Below are positions 19,677-27,659 of a DNA stretch of 64,000 nucleotides, piece after piece. Positions within the stretch are counted from its first letter, which is position 1, and each line of letters begins with the position of its first letter. Below the pieces are notes generated by a model. It had not been told where the DNA came from, ran no database searches, and saw nothing but the letters and a program-made list of their open reading frames with translations. Made by a program: the position numbers and the translations under genes. The DNA is taken from contig NZ_PJJS01000037.1 of assembly GCF_002929845.1 (NCBI RefSeq), positions 1 to 64,000 on the forward strand, written 5' to 3'. Source of the DNA: Cryobacterium sp. M96. GTDB taxonomy: Bacteria; Actinomycetota; Actinomycetes; Actinomycetales; Microbacteriaceae.

Positions 19677-20933
19677 GTGGCCACCATCGCACTGGCACTC
19701 GACCGGAACACCGAAGACCGTCTGCTGATCGACATCATCGAGCAGGGCCATGTGATCGTGGCGCGTTCGACGACTGCGGGCGAAGTGATCCTCGCCCTGC
19801 GGCAGTGCGCGCCCGAGGTGGTGATCGTCGGAGCCGGCCGCAGCACGCTCACGGCCGAGCTGATCACCGCCTGCGACGCCCACGGCGCCCGGGTGATCGC
19901 GCTCGCCGCCAACGACCAGGACCGACGCAATGCGGCCGGGCTCGGCCTCTTCGACGTGGTCGACGCCGCCGCCGACTGGGCCGAGACTGAGGCGCTGATC
20001 GGCGCCGGGGTCGCCATTCCGCTGCGGGTCGGCGATCCGGCGGGCTTGCCCGGCACAAAACGGCAGGGCACGGTCATCGCCGTCTGGGGGCCGGCCGGCG
20101 CCCCGGGGCGCACCACTCTGGCGATCAACATCGCGGCGGAGATCGCCGCTGCCGGGCATACCGTCGCCCTGGCGGACATCGACACCTACAGCGGTTCGGT
20201 GGCGCCGAGCCTGGGGATGCTCGATGAGGCGCCGGGCTTCGCCGCTGCGTGCCGCCTGGGCGGCTCGGACAGCTTCACCCGGTCCGAATTTGAGCGCATC
20301 GCGCAGCGCTACAACTCACCGCAGGGAGCCTTCTGGGTGCTCACCGGCATCGGGCGGCCGTCGCGCTGGCCCGAGCTCTCCACCGAGCGGGTGACGCGCA
20401 CCATCAACGCGCTCCGTATCTGGGTCGACTACGTCGTGCTCGACACCGGGTTCAGCCTTGAGAGCGACGAGGAGATCTCCAGTGACCTGTTCGCCCCGCG
20501 CCGCAACGCGGCCACCCTGACGGGCCTCGGACTGGCTGACCACGTCGTCGCCTGCGGCCTCGCCGACCCGGTCGGGATGGCCCGGTTCCTGCGCGCCTGG
20601 GTGGACCTGGCCGAGGTGGTCACGACCGATCAGGTCAGCGTGGTCATGAACCGGGTGCGCCGGGGCGCGGTCGGGCTGGATGCGAACGGGCAGGTCGTAT
20701 CGGCGCTCCGCCGGTTCGGCGGCATCGAGTCGCCGATCCTGGTGCCGCAGGACCAGGTGTCCACGGATGCGGCCATCGTCGCCGGGCGCACGCTGCGGGA
20801 TGCCGCGCCGAAGTCCCCGGCGCGCACCAGCATCCGTCGCTTCGTGCGCACGGAGCTGCTGCCGGTGCCCGCGCCCGCCACGGGGCGACGGCGCCGGGAA
20901 TCGAGATGGCGACGGCCAGCGGTGGCCACCTGA
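19677..20933 (+). CDS. CpaE-like MinD/ParA ATPase
   Basis: A 418-residue protein. An N-terminal receiver-like region of about 120 residues (EVVIVGAGRSTLTAELI) is followed by a MinD/ParA-type P-loop domain. The nucleotide loop reads GPAGAPGRTTLAINIA, with Arg in place of the usual Walker Lys; this deviant form is familiar in actinobacterial CpaE-like proteins. LADIDTYSGSVAPSLGM and WVDYVVLDTGF are the switch and Walker B-like segments. The C-terminal tail is strongly basic (GRRRRESRWRRP). It follows the SAF gene by 2 bp. In pilus systems CpaE localises assembly; here the role is unassigned. A 12-bp tandem repeat starts 11 bp after the stop. Confidence 0.85.
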   Translation: MATIALALDRNTEDRLLIDIIEQGHVIVARSTTAGEVILALRQCAPEVVIVGAGRSTLTAELITACDAHGARVIALAANDQDRRNAAGLGLFDVVDAAADWAETEALIGAGVAIPLRVGDPAGLPGTKRQGTVIAVWGPAGAPGRTTLAINIAAEIAAAGHTVALADIDTYSGSVAPSLGMLDEAPGFAAACRLGGSDSFTRSEFERIAQRYNSPQGAFWVLTGIGRPSRWPELSTERVTRTINALRIWVDYVVLDTGFSLESDEEISSDLFAPRRNAATLTGLGLADHVVACGLADPVGMARFLRAWVDLAEVVTTDQVSVVMNRVRRGAVGLDANGQVVSALRRFGGIESPILVPQDQVSTDAAIVAGRTLRDAAPKSPARTSIRRFVRTELLPVPAPATGRRRRESRWRRPAVAT

Positions 20934-20944
20934 GCCCACCGTCG

Positions 20945-20992
20945 GCGTCGAATCCCGCGTCGAACCCCGCGTCGACTTGCGCGTCGACCCTT
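20945..20992. repeat. 12-bp tandem array, 4 units
   Basis: Four in-register 12-bp units: GCGTCGAATCCC, GCGTCGAACCCC, GCGTCGACTTGC, GCGTCGACCCTT. A fifth, degenerate unit (GTGCCGACCCCG) extends to 21004. The array fills most of the 93-bp gap between two convergent genes, starting 11 bp after the ATPase stop codon. Confidence 0.8.
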
Positions 20993-21026
20993 GTGCCGAC
21001 CCCGATGCGGAAGGCCGCACCGGCGC

Positions 21027-22733
21027 TCATTCCTGAAGCGGGATCACCTCAACCCGGTCGCCGGGGCCCGTGACGACCAGCACCCGCTTTCCGGTTACGC
21101 CGGTGAGGGCCTGGGCGAGATGCTCCACCGTTGCCGAGCTACCGGCGCCGTCGGCGCGCTTCAGCACGAAGACGGCCGCGCCTCCGGTCGCTGCGCCGAT
21201 TGCGAGGCTGAGGGGTTCCGGGTCGGCGTCCGTTACCAGGAGCACGCGGCCGATGGTGCGCGCCGGCTGCGGGGCCTCTGCACTCACGGAGCGGTCTCGT
21301 CGCCAGACAGCGAAATGATACCCAGCGGCGAGGCCGGTGGCTACCAGCAGCCCCAGCGAGGCCCGCACCCGGTCGATCACGCTGTCCCCGGTGAAGTCGC
21401 CGAGGGCGAACTCGAAGAGCCGGTAGCCGATCACCAGAAGCGTCACGATGGCAACGACCGCGCTCACGCCGAACACCAGGATCAGGTACACCCTTCGTCC
21501 CGTGGAGCGGACCTCCGCGGGGGAGAGCGGCGTCGTAGGCTGCCAGGCCAGCCACCAGACCGGGCCGCCGACGACGAGGGCGCTGATGCCGCCCAGCAGG
21601 AGGGTTCGGGTTCCTGAACCGGCGAGCGGGGTGGTCGTGGCGGCGAGGATCGCGTTCACGACCACGCCCAGCCCGGAGGCCGCGGCCACGAGACCCACGC
21701 CGGAGGTCACAAGCTTCGTCGCCACCCTCGTCGTGTCCGACCGGGCCAGGGTCAGGCCCCGGTGGTAGCTCCAGACGAGTGCGCCGATGAAGGCGACCGA
21801 GACGCCGAAACCCAGTAGGTCGAGGATGTCGGTGACCGGGTCGGTGCGGTCGAAGGCCAGTCTGAGCAGCAGGAACACCACGGTTCCGATCCCGCTCAGC
21901 GTCAGGATGGCCGCCCCGGCCACGCCGACGGCCACGACCATTAGATCGGCGAGGCCGCCGCGCAGGTCGCAGGCCTGGCTGCGGATCCAGTGCCACCACC
22001 AGATGACCAGCCCGCCGGCGAACCAGATGAGCGCCTGGAGGGTCAACTCCCACCAGGGTTCGCCCGGGGTGAGGCTCGGTGCGGCGTCGACGGCGGCGTC
22101 GACGGCGGCGTCAAGAAGAGAGCTGAGGGCCGTGACGGCGCCGCCCACCGCGATCACGAGACCGAAGACGGAACCGAGGATCGGGGCCACGGTGACCAGC
22201 TGGGTGGGGCTCTTCTCCTCGTGCCGGGACATCCACAGGTGCCAGACCCACACGCCGGCCCAGACCACTCCGGTGGCGAAGAGACGCGGTTGCCAGTCCC
22301 CGCGCACGAGCACGGCCGCCGTGGTCAGCAGGGCGGTGCTGAACGTGACAAGGGAGACCGTATACAGGCCGGCCAGGTAGAGCCCCCAGGCGACGGATGA
22401 GCGTTCCGCGCCGTCCATTCGGCGCCACAGCACCCACCAGAGTACGGCCGCGAACGGGCCGGCGATAAGGGTGAACGCGAGCGAGCGGGCGAGCCCGGTG
22501 ATGTCGCTGGAGGCAAGTGCGTTGCCGGTGTCGAGGAGGCGCCCGAGCAGTCCGCTCACTCCGATGGCGGCAATCACGACCAGGGCGAAGAGCAGAATGT
22601 ATACGATCACCCGGCGTACCGTGGGCTGTGCCGCGCTCTCCCCGGATGGCGTCGATTTGCGCACCGCGATCACGATGCCGGCGATACCGCCGCCGATCAC
22701 CAGGACGGCAACCAGCAGCACCACGCTGACCAT
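21027..22733 (-). CDS. polytopic membrane protein (DUF5671-like)
   Basis: A 568-residue integral membrane protein with roughly 14 hydrophobic helices in a repeated organisation (WGLYLAGLYTVSLVTFSTAL, AAILTLSGIGTVVFLLLRLA, LVVGGPVWWLAWQPTTPL). This resembles DUF5671 proteins. The last 90 residues are soluble (ARTIGRVLLVTDADPEPLSL, LTGVTGKRVLVVTGPGDRVE). An in-frame 12-bp repeat encodes DAAVDAAVDAA around 22080-22110. The ATG at 22733 overlaps the upstream stop codon (TGATG), so the two genes are [15 protein letters not shown] coupled. The longer frame to 22760 was rejected because of that overlap. Function unknown. Confidence 0.82.
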   Translation of the reverse strand: MVSVVLLVAVLVIGGGIAGIVIAVRKSTPSGESAAQPTVRRVIVYILLFALVVIAAIGVSGLLGRLLDTGNALASSDITGLARSLAFTLIAGPFAAVLWWVLWRRMDGAERSSVAWGLYLAGLYTVSLVTFSTALLTTAAVLVRGDWQPRLFATGVVWAGVWVWHLWMSRHEEKSPTQLVTVAPILGSVFGLVIAVGGAVTALSSLLDAAVDAAVDAAPSLTPGEPWWELTLQALIWFAGGLVIWWWHWIRSQACDLRGGLADLMVVAVGVAGAAILTLSGIGTVVFLLLRLAFDRTDPVTDILDLLGFGVSVAFIGALVWSYHRGLTLARSDTTRVATKLVTSGVGLVAAASGLGVVVNAILAATTTPLAGSGTRTLLLGGISALVVGGPVWWLAWQPTTPLSPAEVRSTGRRVYLILVFGVSAVVAIVTLLVIGYRLFEFALGDFTGDSVIDRVRASLGLLVATGLAAGYHFAVWRRDRSVSAEAPQPARTIGRVLLVTDADPEPLSLAIGAATGGAAVFVLKRADGAGSSATVEHLAQALTGVTGKRVLVVTGPGDRVEVIPLQE

Positions 22734-23197
22734 CAGGAACCGGCCTTCGGATTCGGGCAAATGTTGAGTTCGTAGGGGGCGTCATCGATCAACCACGTGC
22801 CCTCGACGGCCACCAGGTCGAAGACACCCTGGGTCTCGTACTCGTCGGCTCCGAAGGGGCCGCTGCCGTAGGAGGTGACGATGGACACCTTCACGTCGGC
22901 CGACTCGGCCCGCTCGGTGGTCGACACGAGAGTGACCCGCATGTTGTCGGTGGGGCCCCGGTCGAAGTCCTCGCAGCCATTGAAAGCGTCCTCGGTGAGG
23001 TACGCGCCAGCGGCCTGCTCGTCGCCGTCGATGACGGCCGCGGAATAGTCCTGGACGAGGCCTTCCGGGGTGTCGGCGTCAAGCTGTTCGGGTTCGCCGC
23101 CGGTGAAGACGACGACGAGGGCGATGACCACCAGCGCTCCGATCACGGACAGTAGGACAACCAGGGTCCGATCGGGCTTTCCATTTGCTGTGCTCAT
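22733..23197 (-). CDS. membrane-anchored small extracytoplasmic protein
   Basis: A 154-residue protein with a short N-terminal tail, one membrane helix (LVVLLSVIGALVVIALVVVF) and an extracytoplasmic domain with a DUF4878/NTF2-like look: TPEGLVQDYSAAVIDGDEQ, then YLTEDAFNGCEDF, ending GTWLIDDAPYELNICPNPK. It has two cysteines that could form a disulfide. The ATG at 23197 fits the family pattern of a short cytosolic N terminus. It is the first gene of a two-gene operon with the polytopic protein and diverges from the PdtaS-type kinase. The domain may bind a small ligand, but no function can be assigned. Confidence 0.78.
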   Translation of the reverse strand: MSTANGKPDRTLVVLLSVIGALVVIALVVVFTGGEPEQLDADTPEGLVQDYSAAVIDGDEQAAGAYLTEDAFNGCEDFDRGPTDNMRVTLVSTTERAESADVKVSIVTSYGSGPFGADEYETQGVFDLVAVEGTWLIDDAPYELNICPNPKAGS

Positions 23198-23261
23198 CTG
23201 TTCAGCATGGCCCAAACTACGAGACGGCACCACGACGGCGGTGGCACGTGTCCGGGGGACC

Positions 23262-23267
23262 TAGGCT
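23262..23267 (+). promoter_or_regulatory. -10 element of the leaderless kinase gene
   Basis: TAGGCT lies 6 nt before the GTG start at 23274. That spacing places transcription initiation at the start codon. Confidence 0.5.
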
Positions 23268-23273
23268 ATTGCT

Positions 23274-24767
23274 GTGTCGACGCTCAGTAATCTCGTACTT
23301 GCCCAGGGCCGCAGCAGTGCGGAGGATGTGGACTGGCTCCATATGCTTGTCGCGGATGGCCAGCTCCTGGCCGATCTCGCCTTCGCGGACATCGTCGTGT
23401 GGGTGCCCAGCAGCACCGGGAGCTTCGTGGCCGTCGCCCACGCCAGGCCGTCGAGCGCCGCCACCCTCTTCTATCGTGACTTCGTCGGGCAGAGCATCAA
23501 GGTCGAGTGGCGACAGCAGGTCACCGAGGCTTTCGAAACGGCGAAGATCGTCGACACCACGGCCCCCGACTGGTACGAGGAGACCCCTACCCGGGTGCGC
23601 GCGATCCCGGTGCGGCGGCGGCTCAGTTCCACGGGTTCCCAGATCTCGGACACGCCGGTGGCGGTGCTCACCCGGCACACCAACCTGAGTGAGGCGCGCA
23701 CGCCGAGCCGGCAGGAGCTGACCTTCAACGACTGCGCCAATGACCTCTTCGCCATGATCGCGTCCGGCGATTTTCCCGATCTGGGCGCCCCCACCGGCCC
23801 GAGGCGCGGCGCCCCGCGCGCCTCGGACGGACTCATCCGTCTCGACGTCGACGGCGTGACCACGTTCGCGAGCCCGAATGCCCTCTCCGCCTTCAACCGA
23901 ATGGGGTTCGCCGACGAGCTGGAGGGCGAGTCCCTCGCCGAGGTGACCACGAGCCTGCTCACTGGAACGGCGGTTGTCGACGAGACCCTGCCGCTCGTGG
24001 TCACCGGCCGGGCGCCATGGCGCACCGACGTGGAGGCCCGCGGCGTGACGGTCTCGCTGCGTGCCATCCCGATCCGCAACCGGGGCGAACGGATCGGAGC
24101 CATCGTGCTCTGCCGGGACGTCACCGAGCTGCGGCACCAGGAACGTGAGCTGATCACGAAGGATGCCACCATCCGGGAGATTCACCACCGGGTCAAGAAC
24201 AACCTGCAGACGGTGGCCTCGCTCCTGCGGATCCAGGCGCGCCGCACGCATTCCGACACGGCCAGGGAAGCGCTCAACCAGGCGATGCGCCGCGTGGCCG
24301 CCATCGCCGTCGTGCACGACACACTGTCCGAGGGCCTCAGCCAGAAGGTCGACTTCGACGTGGTGTTCGACCGGGTGTTGCTGCTGATCATGGAGGTGGC
24401 GTCCGCGCACAACACGACGGCGCATCCGAAGTCGTCCGGCAGTTTCGGCATTCTTCCCAGCGCCTACGCGACGCCGCTCGCCCTCGCGCTGACAGAGCTC
24501 GTGACGAACGCCGTCGAGCATGGGCTGGCCGGACGCGAGGGGGAGGTGTCGATCGAGGCCGAGCGTAACGAGGAGACCCTCACCGTGCGGGTGCGGGACA
24601 ACGGCACGGGCCTGCCGGAGGGCAAGGTCGGGTCGGGACTCGGAACCCAGATCGTGCGCACCCTGATCCAGGGAGAGCTTAGCGGCAGTATCGACTGGCA
24701 CACCATGATGGGCAGCGGCACCGAAGTGACCATCGAGATCCCGCTGCGGTACATGCGCGAAGCGTAG
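23274..24767 (+). CDS. pdtaS: PdtaS-type cytosolic sensor histidine kinase
   Basis: A 497-residue soluble kinase of the HWE/HisKA_2 group, like mycobacterial PdtaS, which pairs with an ANTAR response regulator that acts on RNA. An N-terminal GAF-type domain covers about 1-155. A PAS domain covers 180-290 (GLIRLDVDGVTTFASPNALS). HisKA_2 follows with REIHHRVKNNLQTVASLLR (His304/305), then the HATPase domain (ALTELVTNAVEHGL, VRDNGTGLP, GSGLGTQIVRTL). No membrane segments are present. The GTG start lies 6 nt after TAGGCT and is probably leaderless. The cognate PdtaR is not in the window. Confidence 0.92.
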   Translation: MSTLSNLVLAQGRSSAEDVDWLHMLVADGQLLADLAFADIVVWVPSSTGSFVAVAHARPSSAATLFYRDFVGQSIKVEWRQQVTEAFETAKIVDTTAPDWYEETPTRVRAIPVRRRLSSTGSQISDTPVAVLTRHTNLSEARTPSRQELTFNDCANDLFAMIASGDFPDLGAPTGPRRGAPRASDGLIRLDVDGVTTFASPNALSAFNRMGFADELEGESLAEVTTSLLTGTAVVDETLPLVVTGRAPWRTDVEARGVTVSLRAIPIRNRGERIGAIVLCRDVTELRHQERELITKDATIREIHHRVKNNLQTVASLLRIQARRTHSDTAREALNQAMRRVAAIAVVHDTLSEGLSQKVDFDVVFDRVLLLIMEVASAHNTTAHPKSSGSFGILPSAYATPLALALTELVTNAVEHGLAGREGEVSIEAERNEETLTVRVRDNGTGLPEGKVGSGLGTQIVRTLIQGELSGSIDWHTMMGSGTEVTIEIPLRYMREA

Positions 24768-24830
24768 GGCCGGGCGCGGGGTGACGCCGTGGGGTGTCGC
24801 CTCGGGTTCCGAGCGCGTCGCGCGCAACGA

Positions 24831-24862
24831 AGAAAGGCCCGGCCGTTCAGCTAGGCCTTTCT
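24831..24862. terminator. bidirectional terminator
   Basis: AGAAAGGCC (24831-24839) pairs with GGCCTTTCT (24854-24862) around a 14-nt loop. A T-rich tail exists on both strands. It sits between the convergent ends of the kinase gene and whiB and could stop both. Confidence 0.75.
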
Positions 24863-24892
24863 CTGTGATCCCGTGGTGCGGGGGGGGGCGTG

Positions 24893-25141
24893 CTAGGACG
24901 CGCGCCGGGCCCGGGCCGCGCGTCGCTTGAGCGCGCGACGCTCGTCTTCGCTCAGTCCACCCCAGACGCCGGAGTCTTGTCCGGTTTCGAGGGCGTACTG
25001 CAGACACACCTCGGTGACGTTGCAACGGGCGCAGACCGACTTGGCCTTCTCGATCTGGTCCACAGCGGGGCCAGTATTACCGACCGGAAAGAAGAGTTCC
25101 GGGTCGGCGGTGAGGCAGGCAGCTTTGTCGCGCCAGTCCAT
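24893..25141 (-). CDS. WhiB-family iron-sulfur regulator (WhiB1-like)
   Basis: An 82-residue WhiB transcription factor. The four [4Fe-4S] cysteines are Cys9 (DKAACLT), Cys37 and Cys40 (CARC) and Cys46 (EVCLQYA). The GVWGG turn (SGVWGGLSEDERRALKRR) and basic C terminus (AARARRAS) follow. Length and sequence fit WhiB1, which binds the primary sigma factor and responds to nitric oxide. AAAGGAG lies about 7 nt before the ATG. The upstream intergenic region contains two palindromes. The gene converges with the kinase on a shared terminator. Confidence 0.94.
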   Translation of the reverse strand: MDWRDKAACLTADPELFFPVGNTGPAVDQIEKAKSVCARCNVTEVCLQYALETGQDSGVWGGLSEDERRALKRRAARARRAS

Positions 25142-25214
25142 AGGGGTGCTCCTTTATTGCAGGGATGCCTGGCCGATTGGCCGAAGATGAAAGGCTGCCG
25201 ATTGCAGGAAGGGT

Positions 25215-25254
25215 AGTAGATCTACTCGTTCAGATCGACTCACGTCCCTGTGAG
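25215..25254 (-). promoter_or_regulatory. two palindromes upstream of whiB
   Basis: AGTAGATCTACT (25215-25226) is a perfect 12-bp palindrome. CTCAC-N6-GTGAG (25239-25254) lies just upstream, next to a minus-strand TTGACG (complement of 25255-25260). They occupy the position of the whiB promoter and look like operators. The orientation is opposite to a CRP site (GTGA-N6-TCAC), so I do not call CRP. Confidence 0.45.
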
Positions 25255-25324
25255 CGTCAACCGGGCCTCAAAAATGATCGCATAATGGTGGAGTCAAATC
25301 AATAGTTTTGAATGGGATATCTCT

Positions 25325-25780
25325 GTGAATGCACGGTCAGACCACAGCGGCGACGACGAGAACCAGGCCGGCCGGGTGCGTCGGCCGGGGGCCGTGCTGC
25401 TCCTCGCCGCGATCCTCTGCGCGGAGGCGGCCCTCCTCTGGGTCGCGGTCGCGTGGCTCATTCTCGAGTTGCTGATCGCGACGCCGACCTCCCTGGCCAC
25501 GGCCCTCGCCATCCTGGTGCTGGTGCTGATCGCCGCGTCCTGGGTAACCGCCATCGCGGTCAACTCCCTGCGGCGCCGGTCCTGGATCCGGGGCGCTGCC
25601 GTCACCTGGCAGATGGTGCAGATCGCCGTCGCCATCGGCTCCTTCCAGGGGTTCTACGCCCGGCCCGACCTCGGCTGGGCGCTTCTTCTGCCGTCGGTCG
25701 TGGTCCTCGTGCTGCTGTTCCAGCGGCGCGTAATCGCAGAAACGACGTCAGCGCGCTCCGAGGACGGCTTGCCGCAGTAG
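25325..25780 (+). CDS. small four-helix membrane protein, unknown
   Basis: A 151-residue integral membrane protein with four predicted helices: [40 protein letters not shown], a shorter [14 protein letters not shown], and [16 protein letters not shown]. The N terminus is polar and charged. Small proteins of this type are common in Microbacteriaceae, and I cannot assign a function. The start is GTG at 25325. It is divergent from whiB and ends on a TAG that lies inside the first unit of an 11-bp tandem array. Confidence 0.75.
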   Translation: MNARSDHSGDDENQAGRVRRPGAVLLLAAILCAEAALLWVAVAWLILELLIATPTSLATALAILVLVLIAASWVTAIAVNSLRRRSWIRGAAVTWQMVQIAVAIGSFQGFYARPDLGWALLLPSVVVLVLLFQRRVIAETTSARSEDGLPQ

Positions 25781-25817
25781 CGGCGCAGTAGCGGCGCAGC
25801 AGGGCCGCAGCTGGGCC
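25774..25817. repeat. 11-bp tandem array, 4 units, over a stop codon
   Basis: Four in-register 11-bp units: GCAGTAGCGGC twice, GCAGCAGGGCC and GCAGCTGGGCC. The TAG stop of the membrane protein (25778-25780) is part of the first unit. The remaining gap to bcp (25818-25956) has no recognisable feature. Confidence 0.85.
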
Positions 25818-25956
25818 GCTCCGGCTTCGGCAGCGGCGGGGTGGGTAAGACGTTTGTTCGAGCGCTCCGGGGGCCGGTAGGGGCCACCTGCGGCCGGTGG
25901 GGGCAGCGCAGGGACCGTGCCGGGACTGTGCCGGCCGCGTGGCGGCATCCGTTTGG

Positions 25957-26436
25957 TCAGGCCGGCAGGCCGAGCTTCTTGCGCAGGCTCGCGACATGGC
26001 CGGTGGCCTTCACGTTGTAGAGGGCTAGCTCGACCATGCCGGTCTCGTCGATCACGACGGTGGAACGCAGCACGCCCGTGACGGTCTTGCCGTAGAGGTT
26101 CTTCTCGCCCCAGGCGCCGTAGCCCGTGTGCACCGCGAGGTCGGTGTCGCTGAGGAGCGCGAACGTGAGCTGCTCGGTCTCCTGGAACTTCTTCAGCTTG
26201 ACCGGGGCATCCTTCGACACGCCGAGCACCTGGTAGCCGGCCGATGCCAGTGAGCTGAGGTTGTCGCGGAAGTCGCAGGCCTGCTTCGTGCAGCCGGGCG
26301 TCATCGCCGCCGGGTAGAAGTACACGACGACCTTCGAGCCGGCGAAATCGGCCAGCGACACGGCGTTCCCGTCCTGGTCGGACAGGGTGAACGGAGGGGC
26401 TTGGTCGCCGGTCGCGAGCCGCGTGGAATCGGTCAT
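25957..26436 (-). CDS. bcp: thioredoxin-dependent thiol peroxidase Bcp
   Basis: A 159-residue peroxiredoxin of the Bcp/PrxQ group, which reduces hydroperoxides with thioredoxin. The peroxidatic cysteine Cys49 lies in MTPGCTKQACDF, with the probable resolving Cys54 five residues later (PrxQ arrangement). The conserved Pro-x3-Thr-x2-Cys and a downstream Arg (GVLRSTVVID) complete the active site. It is cytosolic. The ATG at 26436 is followed by the usual short lead (MTDSTRLATGDQAPPFTLSD). Palindromic element copy 3 separates it from rsgA. Confidence 0.95.
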   Translation of the reverse strand: MTDSTRLATGDQAPPFTLSDQDGNAVSLADFAGSKVVVYFYPAAMTPGCTKQACDFRDNLSSLASAGYQVLGVSKDAPVKLKKFQETEQLTFALLSDTDLAVHTGYGAWGEKNLYGKTVTGVLRSTVVIDETGMVELALYNVKATGHVASLRKKLGLPA

Positions 26437-26485
26437 CCCCCCACGCTACTGGTCCCGCCTGTACCCATTTTCCGCCCATCCCTGA

Positions 26486-26568
26486 CGAATTCGACGGTGA
26501 TTTGGGGTCAGGCACCCGTTTTTTGGCCCTGCACGGCTTTCTAGAGCAAAATCTCCGTCGAATTCGTT
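26486..26568. repeat. palindromic intergenic element, copy 3
   Basis: Left arm ACGAATTCGACGGTGATT (26486-26503) pairs with the right arm (26550-26568) with a single mismatch. The 46-nt loop contains CCCGTTTTTTGGCCC and CTAGAGCAA, both shared in part with copy 5. It lies between codirectional bcp and rsgA, downstream of rsgA. Confidence 0.9.
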
Positions 26569-26609
26569 CAATGCAGGGGCTGCTGGCTCGGGGTGGTGGG
26601 TGACAGGGG

Positions 26610-27659
26610 CTAGTGGGTGGGGGCGGCGGCGAAGGTGGCGAGCAAACGCTGCAGCGAGTCCAGGCGCACCTTGCCGGTCTCGCCGAGCTTGCCGGCGCTA
26701 ACGGCCTCATTGATCGCGCAGTCGGGCGAGTTCGGCAGGTGGGTGCAGCCGCGCGGACACTTTTGGGAGATCAGGGCCAGGTCGGTGAAGGCCTTGAGGA
26801 TGTTGTCGGTGTTGATGTGGCCGAGACCGAAGGAGCGCACGCCGGGGGTGTCGATGACCCAGCCCCGGCCGGCATCCGTTTGCAGTCGCAACGAGATGGT
26901 CGACGAAGACGTGTGCCGGCCGCGGCCGGTCACCGTGTTGACGACTCCGACGGCGCGGTGGGCGCCCGGCACCAGGGCGTTGACGAGAGTGGACTTGCCG
27001 ACGCCGGAGTGACCGACGAAGACCGTGTCGTGGCCGACCAGGGCCGCGGAGATCTCCGCCAGCGGCATGGCGTCGTCGCGGCTCTCGAAGACGGGCAGGT
27101 CGAGGCCGGCGAAGTTGCGGAGGAAGGCGGTGGGGTCGGCCAGGTCGGTCTTGGTAATGCAGAGAATGGGATTCACGCCCGCGTCGTAGGCGGCGACGAG
27201 GTAGCGATCGACGAGACGGATGCGCGGCTCCGGGTTGGCGGCGGCCACCACGATCAGCATCTGGTCGGCGTTGGCGACGATCACTCGCTCCACGGCGTCG
27301 GTGTCGTCTGCGCTGCGGCGCAGCAGCGTCGTGCGCGGCACGATCCGCACGATCCGGGACAGGCTGCCCGGTGCTCCGGTCGTGTCGCCGACGATGTCGA
27401 CGCGGTCGCCGGTGACGACGGCCTGCTTGCGCAGTTCGCTCGCCCGGGCGGCGGTCACTCGGCGCTCGGCAGGCAAGTTCTCGTCGAGCATGACGGTGTA
27501 CCGGCCCCGGTCGACCGAGAGGATGCGCCCGGTCAGCGCGTTCTCGTGGTCGGGGCGGGTCTTGGTGCGCGGTTTGCTGCCCTTGCGGTTGGGGCGCACA
27601 CGCACGCTCGACTCGTCGAACTCGGGCTCATCGTCGTCGGCACTCGCCCACCACGTCAC
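26610..27659 (-). CDS. rsgA: ribosome small-subunit GTPase RsgA
   Basis: A 349-residue circularly permuted GTPase that tests 30S maturation. An N-terminal OB fold follows a basic extension rich in Arg and Lys. The G motifs appear in permuted order: G4 near ILCITKTDL, G1 GHSGVGKS (216-223), G3 DTPG (270-273). The C-terminal zinc finger is CPRGCTHLPNSPDC (Cys301, Cys305, His307, Cys314). The GTG start at 27659 overlaps the aroA stop codon (GTGA), so the genes are [15 protein letters not shown] coupled. The much longer open frame upstream is only a shadow of aroA. The aroA-rsgA pairing is usual in actinobacteria. Confidence 0.95.
   Translation of the reverse strand: MTWWASADDDEPEFDESSVRVRPNRKGSKPRTKTRPDHENALTGRILSVDRGRYTVMLDENLPAERRVTAARASELRKQAVVTGDRVDIVGDTTGAPGSLSRIVRIVPRTTLLRRSADDTDAVERVIVANADQMLIVVAAANPEPRIRLVDRYLVAAYDAGVNPILCITKTDLADPTAFLRNFAGLDLPVFESRDDAMPLAEISAALVGHDTVFVGHSGVGKSTLVNALVPGAHRAVGVVNTVTGRGRHTSSSTISLRLQTDAGRGWVIDTPGVRSFGLGHINTDNILKAFTDLALISQKCPRGCTHLPNSPDCAINEAVSAGKLGETGKVRLDSLQRLLATFAAAPTH

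Noticed and set aside
25239-25254. CRP binding site upstream of whiB
   Set aside because: CRP sites read GTGA-N6-TCAC. This palindrome is CTCAC-N6-GTGAG, the opposite order.
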